DNA of 7,186 nt from Acidobacteriota bacterium (GTDB lineage: Bacteria > Acidobacteriota > Vicinamibacteria > Vicinamibacterales > CAVVIG01), in the NCBI GenBank assembly GCA_003223775.1, contig QHWK01000405.1, positions 1 through 7,186 of the forward strand, given 5' to 3'. Shown here one piece after another: positions 1 to 5,813 of this stretch (position 1 is the stretch's first letter; each line of letters starts with the position of its first letter). A program made the translations under genes and the position numbers. Under the pieces are notes generated by a model. It had not been told where the DNA came from, made no database searches, and worked only from the letters and a program-made list of their open reading frames with translations.

Positions 1-585
1 GAGCGCCCGCTCGCGCGCGACAACCGCACGCTCGGGAAGTTCCATCTCGTGGGCCTGCCGCCGGCGCCGCGCGGCGTGCCGCAGATCGAGGTCGCGTTCG
101 ATATCGACGCCAACGGCATCGTGAACGTGACGGCGAAGGACATGGCCAGCGGGCAGGAGCAGAAGATCACCATCAGCGGATCGAGCGGCCTCTCGAAGGA
201 GGACGTCGATCGCATGGTGAAGGAAGCGCAGAGCCACGCGTCGGAAGACCAGGCGCGGCGCGACCTGATCGATGCGCGCAACCAGGCCGACTCGCTCGCC
301 TATCAGGTGGAGAAGACGGTCAACGACAACCGCACGAAGATCGCGGTCGGCGACCTCTCGAAGGTCGAGGCGGCCGTCGCCGAGGTCCGCCGCGTCGCGC
401 AGACCGACGACCTCGCCGCGATCCGGAAGGCTACCGAGGAGCTGCAGCACGCGTCGCACGCGGTTGCCGAGCAGCTCTACAAGCAGACGCAGAACGCGCC
501 GTCGTCCGGGCCCGCGCACTGGGCGCCCGGATCGAACGTGAAGGACGCCGAAGTGGTCGACGCGGAGTACGCGGAGACGAAGTAA
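1..585 (+). CDS. dnaK: Chaperone protein DnaK (Hsp70), C-terminal part, 5' truncated by the window
   Basis: Reading from base 1 gives 194 residues ending at TAA 583-585. The gene starts outside the window. DnaK is the cytosolic ATP-dependent Hsp70 chaperone, working with DnaJ and GrpE. The visible part covers the end of the beta-sandwich peptide-binding domain, with the hallmark stretch FDIDANGIVNVTAKD at about residues 34-48 and the following ITISGSSGLSKEDVDRMV (about 56-73). Then comes the helical lid, rich in charged residues, from about 74 to 160. The tail ends VVDAEYAETK, matching the usual DnaK C-terminal tail. Nothing suggests damage. A complete hsp20 follows 128 bp downstream on the same strand, so this is a heat-shock neighbourhood. 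The 9-bp repeat palindrome starts 7 bp after the stop and may serve as its 3' end. Confidence 0.97.
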   Translation, partial: ERPLARDNRTLGKFHLVGLPPAPRGVPQIEVAFDIDANGIVNVTAKDMASGQEQKITISGSSGLSKEDVDRMVKEAQSHASEDQARRDLIDARNQADSLAYQVEKTVNDNRTKIAVGDLSKVEAAVAEVRRVAQTDDLAAIRKATEELQHASHAVAEQLYKQTQNAPSSGPAHWAPGSNVKDAEVVDAEYAETK

Positions 586-591
586 CGAAAA

Positions 592-679
592 GGTCAGGCG
601 GGCCGGGTGGGCCGGGCGGGTTCGGAAGGTAGAACAGGACGCACATCCGACCTGCCTGGCCCGCCTGGCCTGCCCGGCC
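592..679. repeat. Imperfect palindrome of 9-bp tandem units (element 1, between dnaK and hsp20)
   Basis: The left arm 592-625 is a G-rich run of 9-bp units (ggtcaggcg, ggccgggtg, ggccgggcg, partial). The right arm 647-679 holds C-rich units of the same period (ctggcccgc, ctggcctgc and relatives) that are close to their reverse complement. Allowing G-T wobble, the arms could form a stem of about 33 bp with a loop of about 21 nt (626-646). The same 9-bp family recurs after hsp20. A run of seven T (692-698) lies 12 bases beyond the right arm, so the element could act as a terminator or attenuator after dnaK. Function is inferred. The repeat structure is directly visible. Confidence 0.85.
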
Positions 680-698
680 ACGCCGATCCGGTTTTTTT
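592..698 (+). terminator. Possible intrinsic terminator or attenuator (element 1 stem plus T7)
   Basis: The GC-rich palindrome after dnaK is followed by T7 at 692-698, the arrangement of a Rho-independent terminator. However, the T-run is about 12 bases past the stem, which is farther than usual. It also sits only three bases before the hsp20 Shine-Dalgarno, leaving no room for a promoter between them. Transcripts reaching hsp20 must therefore cross this region, so it may be a partial terminator or attenuator, or not a terminator at all. Confidence 0.35.
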
Positions 699-713
699 GA
701 CAAGGAGAACGCA
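692..713 (+). promoter_or_regulatory. hsp20 ribosome binding site with a fourU-like pairing possibility
   Basis: AAGGAG at 702-707 sits six bases before the hsp20 ATG (714) and is the best Shine-Dalgarno in the window. Directly upstream, seven U residues (692-698) could pair with AAGGAGA (702-708) around a GAC loop, giving four A-U and three G-U pairs. This resembles fourU-type RNA thermometers, in which U residues mask the ribosome binding site of small heat-shock genes. The stem is weak by eye, so the binding site is secure and the thermometer role is speculative. Confidence 0.45.
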
Positions 714-1103
714 ATGCCTATCGTTCGTTGGGATCCGTTCCGCGATTTCGGGTTCACGGCGCCGAGCACGTTCATGCCGCCGATCGACATCTTCCAGACC
801 GGCGACCACGAGCTCGTGCTGAAGGCCGAGCTCCCCGCGATGTCGCGCGACGACATCGACATCAACATCGAGAACTTCGTGCTGACGATCAAGGGCGAGA
901 AGAAGGCCCCGACCGAAGTCAAAGACGATCAGTACCACCACATCGAGCGGCGCTACGGTTCGTTCAGCCGCTCGTTCTCGCTGCCGCAGACCGTCGACCC
1001 GAATCGGGTCTCGGCCGAGTACAAGGACGGCGTCCTCGCGGTGCGCATCCCGCTGCGTGAGGAAGCGAAGCCGCGGACGATCAAGGTCGACGTCGCCGCG
1101 TAA
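714..1103 (+). CDS. Hsp20 / alpha-crystallin family small heat-shock protein
   Basis: The product is 129 residues, a normal length for a bacterial small heat-shock protein: an ATP-independent holdase that forms cytosolic oligomers and keeps unfolding proteins soluble for DnaK. The short N-terminal arm opens MPIVRWDPFRDF, a common Hsp20 start. The alpha-crystallin domain spans about residues 23-114, including AELPAMSRDDIDI (about 38-50) and the signature YKDGVLAVRIP (103-113). The C-terminal IKV (123-125) matches the I-x-I/V motif that docks onto neighbouring subunits. ATG 714 is fixed by AAGGAG six bases upstream. The gene follows dnaK and lies between two related 9-bp repeat palindromes. Co-expression with dnaK is plausible. 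I see no CIRCE element upstream. Confidence 0.96.
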   Translation: MPIVRWDPFRDFGFTAPSTFMPPIDIFQTGDHELVLKAELPAMSRDDIDINIENFVLTIKGEKKAPTEVKDDQYHHIERRYGSFSRSFSLPQTVDPNRVSAEYKDGVLAVRIPLREEAKPRTIKVDVAA

Positions 1104-1110
1104 CGAGAGA

Positions 1111-1134
1111 GTCGGGCGGCTCGCGCCGCCCGAC
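1111..1134 (+). terminator. Perfect 10-bp GC hairpin after hsp20
   Basis: GTCGGGCGGC (1111-1120) and GCCGCCCGAC (1125-1134) are exact reverse complements around a TCGC loop, beginning seven bases after the hsp20 stop codon. This is a very stable RNA stem well placed to end or protect the hsp20 mRNA. No T-run follows, so it is not a classical intrinsic terminator. It could be a 3'-end stabiliser or a U-less terminator. It immediately abuts repeat element 2. Confidence 0.6.
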
Positions 1135-1227
1135 GGTCTGGCAGGTCTGGCAGGTCTGGCGGGTCAGGCAGGTCACAAAAAGATCGTGGCCCACCTGACC
1201 CACCTGGCCTACCTGACCCACGCGACC
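1135..1227. repeat. Imperfect palindrome of 9-bp tandem units (element 2, between hsp20 and rpoZ)
   Basis: The left arm has four 9-bp units: ggtctggca at 1135-1143 and 1144-1152, ggtctggcg at 1153-1161, and ggtcaggca at 1162-1170, plus a partial unit to 1176. After the short spacer AAAAAGATC (1177-1185), the right arm carries acctgaccc (1193-1201), acctggcct (1202-1210), acctgaccc (1211-1219) and a decayed unit to 1227. These are near reverse complements of the left units. The shared consensus with element 1 is roughly GGYCNGGYR. The end of the right arm lies only about 25 bp before the rpoZ start, so the structure occupies the region where an rpoZ promoter would be expected. Confidence 0.87.
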
Positions 1228-1253
1228 CTCCCGTGTTACTGTCTAAGGCTGTG

Positions 1254-1526
1254 ATGGACGAGACGACGCAGCTTTCCGAACCGGCCGAGGAACCGCAGCC
1301 GCAGATCCCGCCGGAGCCGCTGCCGCCGATTCAAAGCCGATTTCTCTTCGTCGACGTCGCAGCGCTGCGGGCCAAGCAATTGAAGCGCGGCGCGCGCCCG
1401 CGGCTCGGTGAGGAGACGCAGCTGCCGCACAAAGCCGAGCGCGTGGCGATGGAAGAGGTCAAGCGCGGGCTCGTCTACTATGCGGTGCCCGAGCCCAAGC
1501 CGCCGCAGCGAGATGCCGAGGCATGA
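1254..1526 (+). CDS. rpoZ: DNA-directed RNA polymerase omega subunit (RpoZ-like)
   Basis: The product is 90 residues. The first 27 are Pro/Glu-rich and probably unstructured. The rest aligns by eye with bacterial omega: SRFLFVDVAALRAKQL (about 28-43) corresponds to NRFDLVLVAARRARQM of E. coli omega, and KAERVAMEEVKRGLVYY (about 61-77) to KTTVIALREIEEGLI. Omega binds the beta-prime subunit and helps assemble and stabilise RNA polymerase. ATG 1254 is chosen because AAGG at 1245-1248 is correctly spaced. GTG 1251, or GTG 1233 (97 residues), are alternatives. Its stop overlaps the start of the next gene (ATGA, 1523-1526), implying translational coupling. The neighbours are not the usual gmk/coaBC partners of rpoZ, and the assignment rests on motif resemblance alone. 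Confidence 0.75.
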   Translation: MDETTQLSEPAEEPQPQIPPEPLPPIQSRFLFVDVAALRAKQLKRGARPRLGEETQLPHKAERVAMEEVKRGLVYYAVPEPKPPQRDAEA

Positions 1527-1792
1527 GCGGCGATGTCATGGACATCGCGATCGGCGCGCTGAAGGGGCTCGGCGCGAGCACGGTGTTCGTCCTTGCGCTC
1601 TTCATCGGCTTCTGCGTCGTCGTCGGCTTCACGAAGTTGAAGAGGACGGCGGGCGGCACGGCGCTGGTGGTGAAGAGCCTCGACGAGCGGATCAGCCACC
1701 AGCCGATGGCGTATTTCCCGCCGACCGCGCCGCGCGGCCCGGCCGACCAGCTCCGCGCGCCGGAACTCCTGGAGCACGCCGCACGTAAATAA
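1523..1792 (+). CDS. Small single-pass membrane protein, function unknown
   Basis: The product is 89 residues and I do not recognise its family. Residues 19-36 (STVFVLALFIGFCVVVGF) form one clear transmembrane helix, followed by a basic patch (TKLKR, 37-41) that would favour a cytosolic C-terminus. The remaining roughly 48 residues are Pro- and charge-rich, with PMAYFPPTAPRGP (61-73), and are probably flexible. The ATG overlaps the rpoZ stop codon in an ATGA arrangement, which explains the lack of a clear Shine-Dalgarno. ATG 1538 is an alternative start. It ends five bases before the next membrane-protein gene, so rpoZ and the two membrane genes look like one transcription unit. Confidence 0.75.
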   Translation: MSGDVMDIAIGALKGLGASTVFVLALFIGFCVVVGFTKLKRTAGGTALVVKSLDERISHQPMAYFPPTAPRGPADQLRAPELLEHAARK

Positions 1793-1796
1793 AGAT

Positions 1797-2108
1797 GTGA
1801 TCCACCTGCTGACGCTGCCGTTTCGATTGTTCTTCGGTCTGCTGTTCGGCCTGCTCCTCTTCCCGCTCGGTCTAATCCTTCTGCCCTTCGCGTTGATCGT
1901 GGCGCTGCCGTTCCTGCTGCTGCGCCTCGTCTTCAAGCTCGTCGTGTTCACGGTCGTCGCGCCGCTGGTGATCCTGGCGTCGGTCTTCGCCGTCATCGTG
2001 GCGATTGGAGCGATTCTCCTCGCCGTGCTCGTGCCGTTCATTCCGTTCGCGCTGATCGCGCTGCTGATCTGGGCGATCGTCCGCAGCTCGCGGCCGGCGT
2101 ACGTCTAA
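1797..2108 (+). CDS. Very hydrophobic small membrane protein, function unknown
   Basis: The product is 103 residues from GTG 1797 (the ATG at 1795 is followed directly by a stop). Nearly the whole chain is Leu/Val/Ile/Phe/Ala. Hydrophobic segments run at about 11-42, 48-70 and 71-95, enough for three or four membrane passes, with Pro residues breaking them. There are no Asp or Glu residues. The only strongly charged residues are R10, R43, K47, R96 and R99, in the expected turn or tail positions. It probably belongs to the same unit as rpoZ and the preceding membrane gene. The Shine-Dalgarno is weak. Its TAA (2106-2108) overlaps the stop codon of the converging ATP-grasp gene. I cannot assign a function. 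Confidence 0.72.
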   Translation: MIHLLTLPFRLFFGLLFGLLLFPLGLILLPFALIVALPFLLLRLVFKLVVFTVVAPLVILASVFAVIVAIGAILLAVLVPFIPFALIALLIWAIVRSSRPAYV

Positions 2109-3136
2109 GCGACGCTCTCGGGCTGCCATCGCAACCCGAGATTGATGATCCGCTGCAGCACCGTCTCGTAGGTCAGGCCCACCTTCTCGGCTGACGCCGC
2201 GAAATCCTCGCCCCGCGCAATCTGCGGATTCGGGTTCGCTTCGAGCACCCACACGTTGCCGTTCTCCTCGAGCCGCAGATCGATGCGCGCGTAGCCGCTC
2301 AGCTCCAGCGCGCGATACGCGCGCTTGCACAGGTGCTGGATGCCTTCGGCCTTCAGATCGGGCAGATCCCGCGCGCCGCCGCTGTCGATGCCGTACTTCT
2401 TCTGGTACTTCACGCTCCACTTCACGCGGTCGGTCGCGATGCGCTTCGCGCCTTCGGGCATGTTCGTGAAGAACAGCTCCCAGACCGGCAGCGCCTGCAG
2501 CGTGTGGTTGCCGAGGATGCCGACATACAGCTCGCGCCCTTCGATGTACTGCTCGACGATGGCGGCCGTGCCGATGCTCTCGTGAATGAACTGCACGCGC
2601 TCGGTCAGCTTCTCGTCCGAGTCGACGACCGACGCCTGCGAGATGCCGATCGACGCCTCCTGCGTCAACGATTTCACCATCAACGGAAAGGCGAGGCGCT
2701 TCGGCCGCCGGAAGGGCCGGCCCATCCGCGCGACGTCGAATTCCGGAACCGGAATGCGGTGATAGGCGAGCAGCTTCTTCGACAGCGACTTGTCTCGCGC
2801 GAGCAGCAGCCCGCGCGGATTGCATCCGGTGTAGGGCAGCTTCAACAGCTCCAGGTGCGACACGACGTTCTGATCGAAGATGACGATATCGTCGAAACCC
2901 TCGAGGAGGTTGAAGGCGATGTGCGGCTTCCACTCCGTGACCATACGGCGGATTTCGCCGAGGTCGTCGTGCACGCCGAGCACGTGTACCTCGTGCCCGA
3001 CCGTCTGGAGCGTCGAGACGACGTCGTACTCGGTGCGCCACGGCGCGGCGGTGATGTCGGCGCCCTCCTCGATGGTCTCGGGTGGAATCAGGTGCCGGTG
3101 CACGAGCGCGAGGACGCGCAGCTTCGTGACGCTCAT
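2105..3136 (-). CDS. ATP-grasp protein related to D-alanine--D-alanine ligase
   Basis: The product is 343 residues. ATP-grasp enzymes join a carboxylate to an amine through an acyl-phosphate. The order of motifs follows Ddl: FNLLEG (75-80) and PYTGCNP (101-107), then DKSLSKKLL (115-123). The ATP-site Lys lies in PLMVKSLTQEASIGIS (K155). VEQYIEGRELYVGILGN (194-210) follows, and ARIDLRLEENGNVWVLEANPNP (283-304) supplies likely Mg ligands D286, E299 and N301. The segment before the ATP lobe differs from true Ddl, and cell-wall genes are absent, so the substrate is unlikely to be simply D-Ala. ATG 3136 overlaps the upstream peptidase stop (ATGA, 3133-3136), so the two are translationally coupled and probably act on the same kind of substrate. 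The frame stays open upstream of 3136 only as peptidase antisense-frame noise. Confidence 0.88.
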   Translation of the reverse strand: MSVTKLRVLALVHRHLIPPETIEEGADITAAPWRTEYDVVSTLQTVGHEVHVLGVHDDLGEIRRMVTEWKPHIAFNLLEGFDDIVIFDQNVVSHLELLKLPYTGCNPRGLLLARDKSLSKKLLAYHRIPVPEFDVARMGRPFRRPKRLAFPLMVKSLTQEASIGISQASVVDSDEKLTERVQFIHESIGTAAIVEQYIEGRELYVGILGNHTLQALPVWELFFTNMPEGAKRIATDRVKWSVKYQKKYGIDSGGARDLPDLKAEGIQHLCKRAYRALELSGYARIDLRLEENGNVWVLEANPNPQIARGEDFAASAEKVGLTYETVLQRIINLGLRWQPESVA

Positions 3137-4068
3137 AGCGCGACGCGGTGCCGCCCGCTGTGCAGGTAGTTCATCGTCTGGACGGTGAGGAAGACCATGA
3201 AGTCGATCTTCGTGGACTCCTCGGGCTCGGTGAGCCGCAGGTTCAGCTCGCGGCACCGATCGATGATCTTCGAGAGCAGCTGATCGATCGTGTACTGGTA
3301 GCTGTCGGTGAAGCTCGCCACCGTGCCGCGCACCTCGCGGCGGATGCGCCGCACGAAGCTCGCGGCCGACATGTTCTTCGCGTACTGCGGCGAGTCGGAG
3401 AAGAGGTTCCGCAGGTCGCTCTCGTAGAAGTCCGGGTGGTCGAGGCCGTAGTGCTCGCGCTTCTGCTTGTAGTGCTCGCCGAGCGTCTTCTTCAGCCGCT
3501 CGAGCGGATCGACCTTGCGTCTGGAGTTGACGAGCGGACGCTTCCGCGCGAGCTCGCGCATCAGCCGGTCCATGTATTCGACCTTGCGCTGCGCCGGCCA
3601 GCCGGCGTAGCGCGTCGCCCACAGCGAGCCGGGATCGAGCCAGACGGCGAAGGTTTCCGCGAAGTCCTCGTCGGGATGGCTCTGCGCGTACCAGTGATCG
3701 AGGTGCTGGACGAAGCTCTTGCTGTACGGCTTCGGCGTGTAGTACTCGGGATATTCGATCGCGGGATTGCCGAAGAGCCGCCGCCGTCTCGGCCGCCGCC
3801 GCAGGCGATACGCGTTGTCGATCGCGTGGCCGGCTTCGTGCCGCAGGATGCGGAGGCACGACGCGGCGTCGCCGCCTTCCACTTCCAGCATCTCCTTCTC
3901 TTCGAGCTTCGCGAGCCGCGGGTGCGCGAGATAGAACGGGATCGCGATGCCCGGGATGCCGTCGGGCGTGAACCAGCACATGCGGACCTCGAGCAGCTTC
4001 TCGTCGCTGAGCGTCGTCCAGTCGACCGGCTTCAGCGGCTCGGAATCGGCGGCAGCGGCGTCGACCAT
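3133..4068 (-). CDS. Putative zinc-binding metallopeptidase with an apparent internal deletion
   Basis: The product is 311 residues. The zincin signature RHEAGHAID has H77, E78 and H81 as two zinc ligands and the catalytic acid. E138 in HPDEDFAETF is the likely third ligand. Other conserved-looking blocks are GIPGIAIPFYLAHPRL (37-52), EYYTPKPYSKSFV (108-120) and the end QTMNYLHSGRHRVAL (297-311). No signal peptide is visible, so it is probably cytosolic. ATG 4068 overlaps gatA by 37 bp and has only a weak Shine-Dalgarno. It is the first start that includes WTTLSDEKLLEVRMC. From memory, relatives carry about 40 more residues between that segment and WFTPDGIPG (32-40), so residues 30-33 look like a deletion junction, kept in frame. 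The substrate is unknown. The partner is the coupled ATP-grasp gene. Confidence 0.85.
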   Translation of the reverse strand: MVDAAAADSEPLKPVDWTTLSDEKLLEVRMCWFTPDGIPGIAIPFYLAHPRLAKLEEKEMLEVEGGDAASCLRILRHEAGHAIDNAYRLRRRPRRRRLFGNPAIEYPEYYTPKPYSKSFVQHLDHWYAQSHPDEDFAETFAVWLDPGSLWATRYAGWPAQRKVEYMDRLMRELARKRPLVNSRRKVDPLERLKKTLGEHYKQKREHYGLDHPDFYESDLRNLFSDSPQYAKNMSAASFVRRIRREVRGTVASFTDSYQYTIDQLLSKIIDRCRELNLRLTEPEESTKIDFMVFLTVQTMNYLHSGRHRVAL

Positions 4069-5486
4069 TCGGTATCGCGCTCGTACGCGTCGGCCAGGCG
4101 GAGCAGCATCGCTTCGTCGAATCGACGTCCCGTCAGCTGCAGGCCGATCGGCAGCCGCGGCGGCCCGGGCGTGAAGCCGCACGGCACGCTGATCGCCGGC
4201 AGGCCGGTCAGGTTCGCGCTCACGGTGAAGACGTCCACGAGATACATCTGCAGCGGATCGGCGATCTTCTCGCCGAGCTTGAATGCCGGCACCGGGCTCG
4301 TCGGCATCGCGACGACGTCGACGCGCTCGAACGCGCGATCGTAGTCGCGCAGGATCAGCGTGCGGACCTGCTGCGCTTTCAGGTAGTAGGCATCGTAGTA
4401 GCCGGCGCTCAGCACGTAGGTGCCGAGCATGATCCGCCGTTTTACCTCGGCGCCGAACCCCCGGCCGCGCGTCTGTCCGTACATCGCTCGCAGATCGGCG
4501 CCGGTCGCGCGGAACCCGTAGCGGACGCCGTCGTAGCGGGCGAGGTTGGAGCTCGCCTCCGCCGTGGAGACGAGATAGTAGACGGGCGTCGCGTAGCGCG
4601 CGTGCGGGAGATCGACGTCGACGATCGCGGCGCCTCGCGCCTGCAGGACGTCGAGCGCCGCCGTGGTGGCGCGCGCCACGTCCGGATCGACGCCCTGCTC
4701 GACGAGCGCGCGCGGCACGCCGACGCGGACGCCGCGCACGTCGCCCGTGAGCGCCGCCTCGTAATCGGGCACCGGCTCGGGCGCGCTCGTCGAATCGCAC
4801 GCGTCGGCGCCGGCGACGACGCCGAGAACGATCGCCACGTCGCGCGCGCGCCGCGCGATCGGCCCGATCTGATCGAGCGACGACCCGTGCGCGATGAGCC
4901 CGTAGCGGGACACGCGGCCGTAGGTCGGCTTCAACCCGACGACGCCGCAGAGCGAGGAGGGCTGACGCACCGAGCCGCCGGTGTCCGATCCGAGCGCGCA
5001 CGGCGCGAGGCCGGCCGCAACCGCCGCCGCCGATCCGCCGCTCGTGCCGCCGGGTGATCTGTCGAGCGCCCACGGGTTGCGCACCGGACCGAACGCGGAA
5101 GTTTCGTTCGACGATCCCATCGCGAACTCGTCGCAGTTGGTCTTGCCGACGACGACGGCGCCGGCGGCTTCGAGGCGCGACACCGCGGTGGCGTCGTACG
5201 GCGGAACGAAGTGCTCGAGGATCCGCGACGAGGCCGTCGTACGCAGGCCGCTGGTGCAGATGTTGTCCTTGATCGCCATCGGGACGCCGGCGAGCGGCGC
5301 GCCGCGATGCCGATCGCGATCGCGGTCGATCGCGTCCGCGCGCGCCAGCGCGCGTTCGGCGGCGACGGTGTTGAAGGCGTTCAGCAGCGGGTTCACGGCA
5401 TCGATGCGCGCGAGCGTCTCGCGGCAGATCTCCGCCGCGGATCGCTCGCCGGATCGAATCGCGTCGCGGATCTCGCGGACTGTCAT
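4032..5486 (-). CDS. gatA: Glutamyl-tRNA(Gln)/aspartyl-tRNA(Asn) amidotransferase subunit A
   Basis: The product is 484 residues, the usual GatA length. GatA is the amidase-signature subunit that releases ammonia from glutamine for conversion of Glu-tRNA(Gln) or Asp-tRNA(Asn). The catalytic Lys is K73 in AIKDN. The signature region SPGGTSGGSAAAVAAGL (144-160) and GSDTGGSVRQP (166-176) contains the nucleophile S172, and CGVVGLKPTYGRVSRYGL follows at 180-197. The cis-Ser position, 24 residues before the nucleophile and Ser in the amidase signature, is T148 here (codon at 5043-5045, minus strand). The TEAS/NLARYDGVRYG and GYYDAYYLKAQQVR segments are typical of GatA rather than other amidases. 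ATG 5486 overlaps the gatC stop codon (ATGA). gatB is not adjacent. Confidence 0.95.
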   Translation of the reverse strand: MTVREIRDAIRSGERSAAEICRETLARIDAVNPLLNAFNTVAAERALARADAIDRDRDRHRGAPLAGVPMAIKDNICTSGLRTTASSRILEHFVPPYDATAVSRLEAAGAVVVGKTNCDEFAMGSSNETSAFGPVRNPWALDRSPGGTSGGSAAAVAAGLAPCALGSDTGGSVRQPSSLCGVVGLKPTYGRVSRYGLIAHGSSLDQIGPIARRARDVAIVLGVVAGADACDSTSAPEPVPDYEAALTGDVRGVRVGVPRALVEQGVDPDVARATTAALDVLQARGAAIVDVDLPHARYATPVYYLVSTAEASSNLARYDGVRYGFRATGADLRAMYGQTRGRGFGAEVKRRIMLGTYVLSAGYYDAYYLKAQQVRTLILRDYDRAFERVDVVAMPTSPVPAFKLGEKIADPLQMYLVDVFTVSANLTGLPAISVPCGFTPGPPRLPIGLQLTGRRFDEAMLLRLADAYERDTEWSTPLPPIPSR

Positions 5487-5782
5487 CCGATGACCCGCGG
5501 CACCTTGAAGAGTCCCGCGTCGAGCGCCGGATCCGGCGCGTTGGCGAGCGCGGTGTCGCGATCGAGGCTCGGCTGCAGCTCGTCGCGGCGGTCGACGGCG
5601 TGCCGCGTCACGATGCTCGCCGTCGGCGCGACGCCGGTGGTGTCGATCTGCTGGACCTGCTCGGCGTAGGCGAGGATGTCGCCGAGCTGGCGCGCGAGCG
5701 TGTCGAGCTCATCGTCGCTGAGGTCGAGCTGCGCCAGCGCGGCAATCCGCGCCGCATCGTCCCGCGTCAGAGCTGGCGGCAT
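5483..5782 (-). CDS. gatC: Glutamyl-tRNA(Gln)/aspartyl-tRNA(Asn) amidotransferase subunit C
   Basis: The product is 99 residues from ATG 5782. GatC is the small belt subunit that wraps around and stabilises the GatA-GatB complex. The start LTRDDAARIAALAQLDLSDDEL and the end of the form APDPALDAGLFKVPRVIG (about 82-99) are family hallmarks. ATG 5782 matches the usual N-terminus. ATG 5797 would add MLAFD, and ATG 5815 would add MTIVRSMLAFD. The frame also stays open into the 7-bp repeats, where it would encode repeating SAISHQP, almost certainly not native. No Shine-Dalgarno is evident at any of these starts; CTAGCATTTGAC just upstream could include a -10-like TAGCAT, so a short-leader or leaderless mRNA is possible. 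It is the first gene of the minus-strand operon. Confidence 0.9.
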   Translation of the reverse strand: MPPALTRDDAARIAALAQLDLSDDELDTLARQLGDILAYAEQVQQIDTTGVAPTASIVTRHAVDRRDELQPSLDRDTALANAPDPALDAGLFKVPRVIG

Positions 5783-5813
5783 GTCAAATGCTAGCATCGA
5801 TCGGACAATCGTC

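Noticed and set aside
697..702. Perfect -35 hexamer TTGACA upstream of hsp20
   Set aside because: A matching -10 would fall inside the hsp20 coding sequence, where no such box is seen, and the hexamer overlaps the ribosome binding site region.
607..822. Frames with collagen-like Gly-Pro-Pro or Ala-Gly-Gln repeats, here and at 594-941 (minus) and 1057-1254 (plus)
   Set aside because: They are read from the 9-bp repeats (three codons per unit) and run out of frame through hsp20 and its flanks. The real genes on the plus strand explain the region.
1213..1242. Promoter for rpoZ (CTGACC ... TACTGT)
   Set aside because: Spacing is roughly right but both boxes match the consensus poorly and the -35 lies in the repeat arm, so I cannot support it as a feature.
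3137..3979. Long N-terminal extension of the ATP-grasp protein (624-residue frame)
   Set aside because: The added part is Arg/Ala-rich shadow translation of the metallopeptidase gene. ATG 3136 with the ATGA overlap gives the normal Ddl-like length.
3148..4344. 398-residue plus-strand open frame
   Set aside because: It is antisense to the metallopeptidase and gatA. Composition is typical of a GC-rich complementary-strand shadow with no family motifs.
4069..5073. Long N-terminal extension of the metallopeptidase (646-residue frame)
   Set aside because: It is an Arg-rich shadow of gatA on the same strand in another frame. The recognisable protein begins at about 4068.
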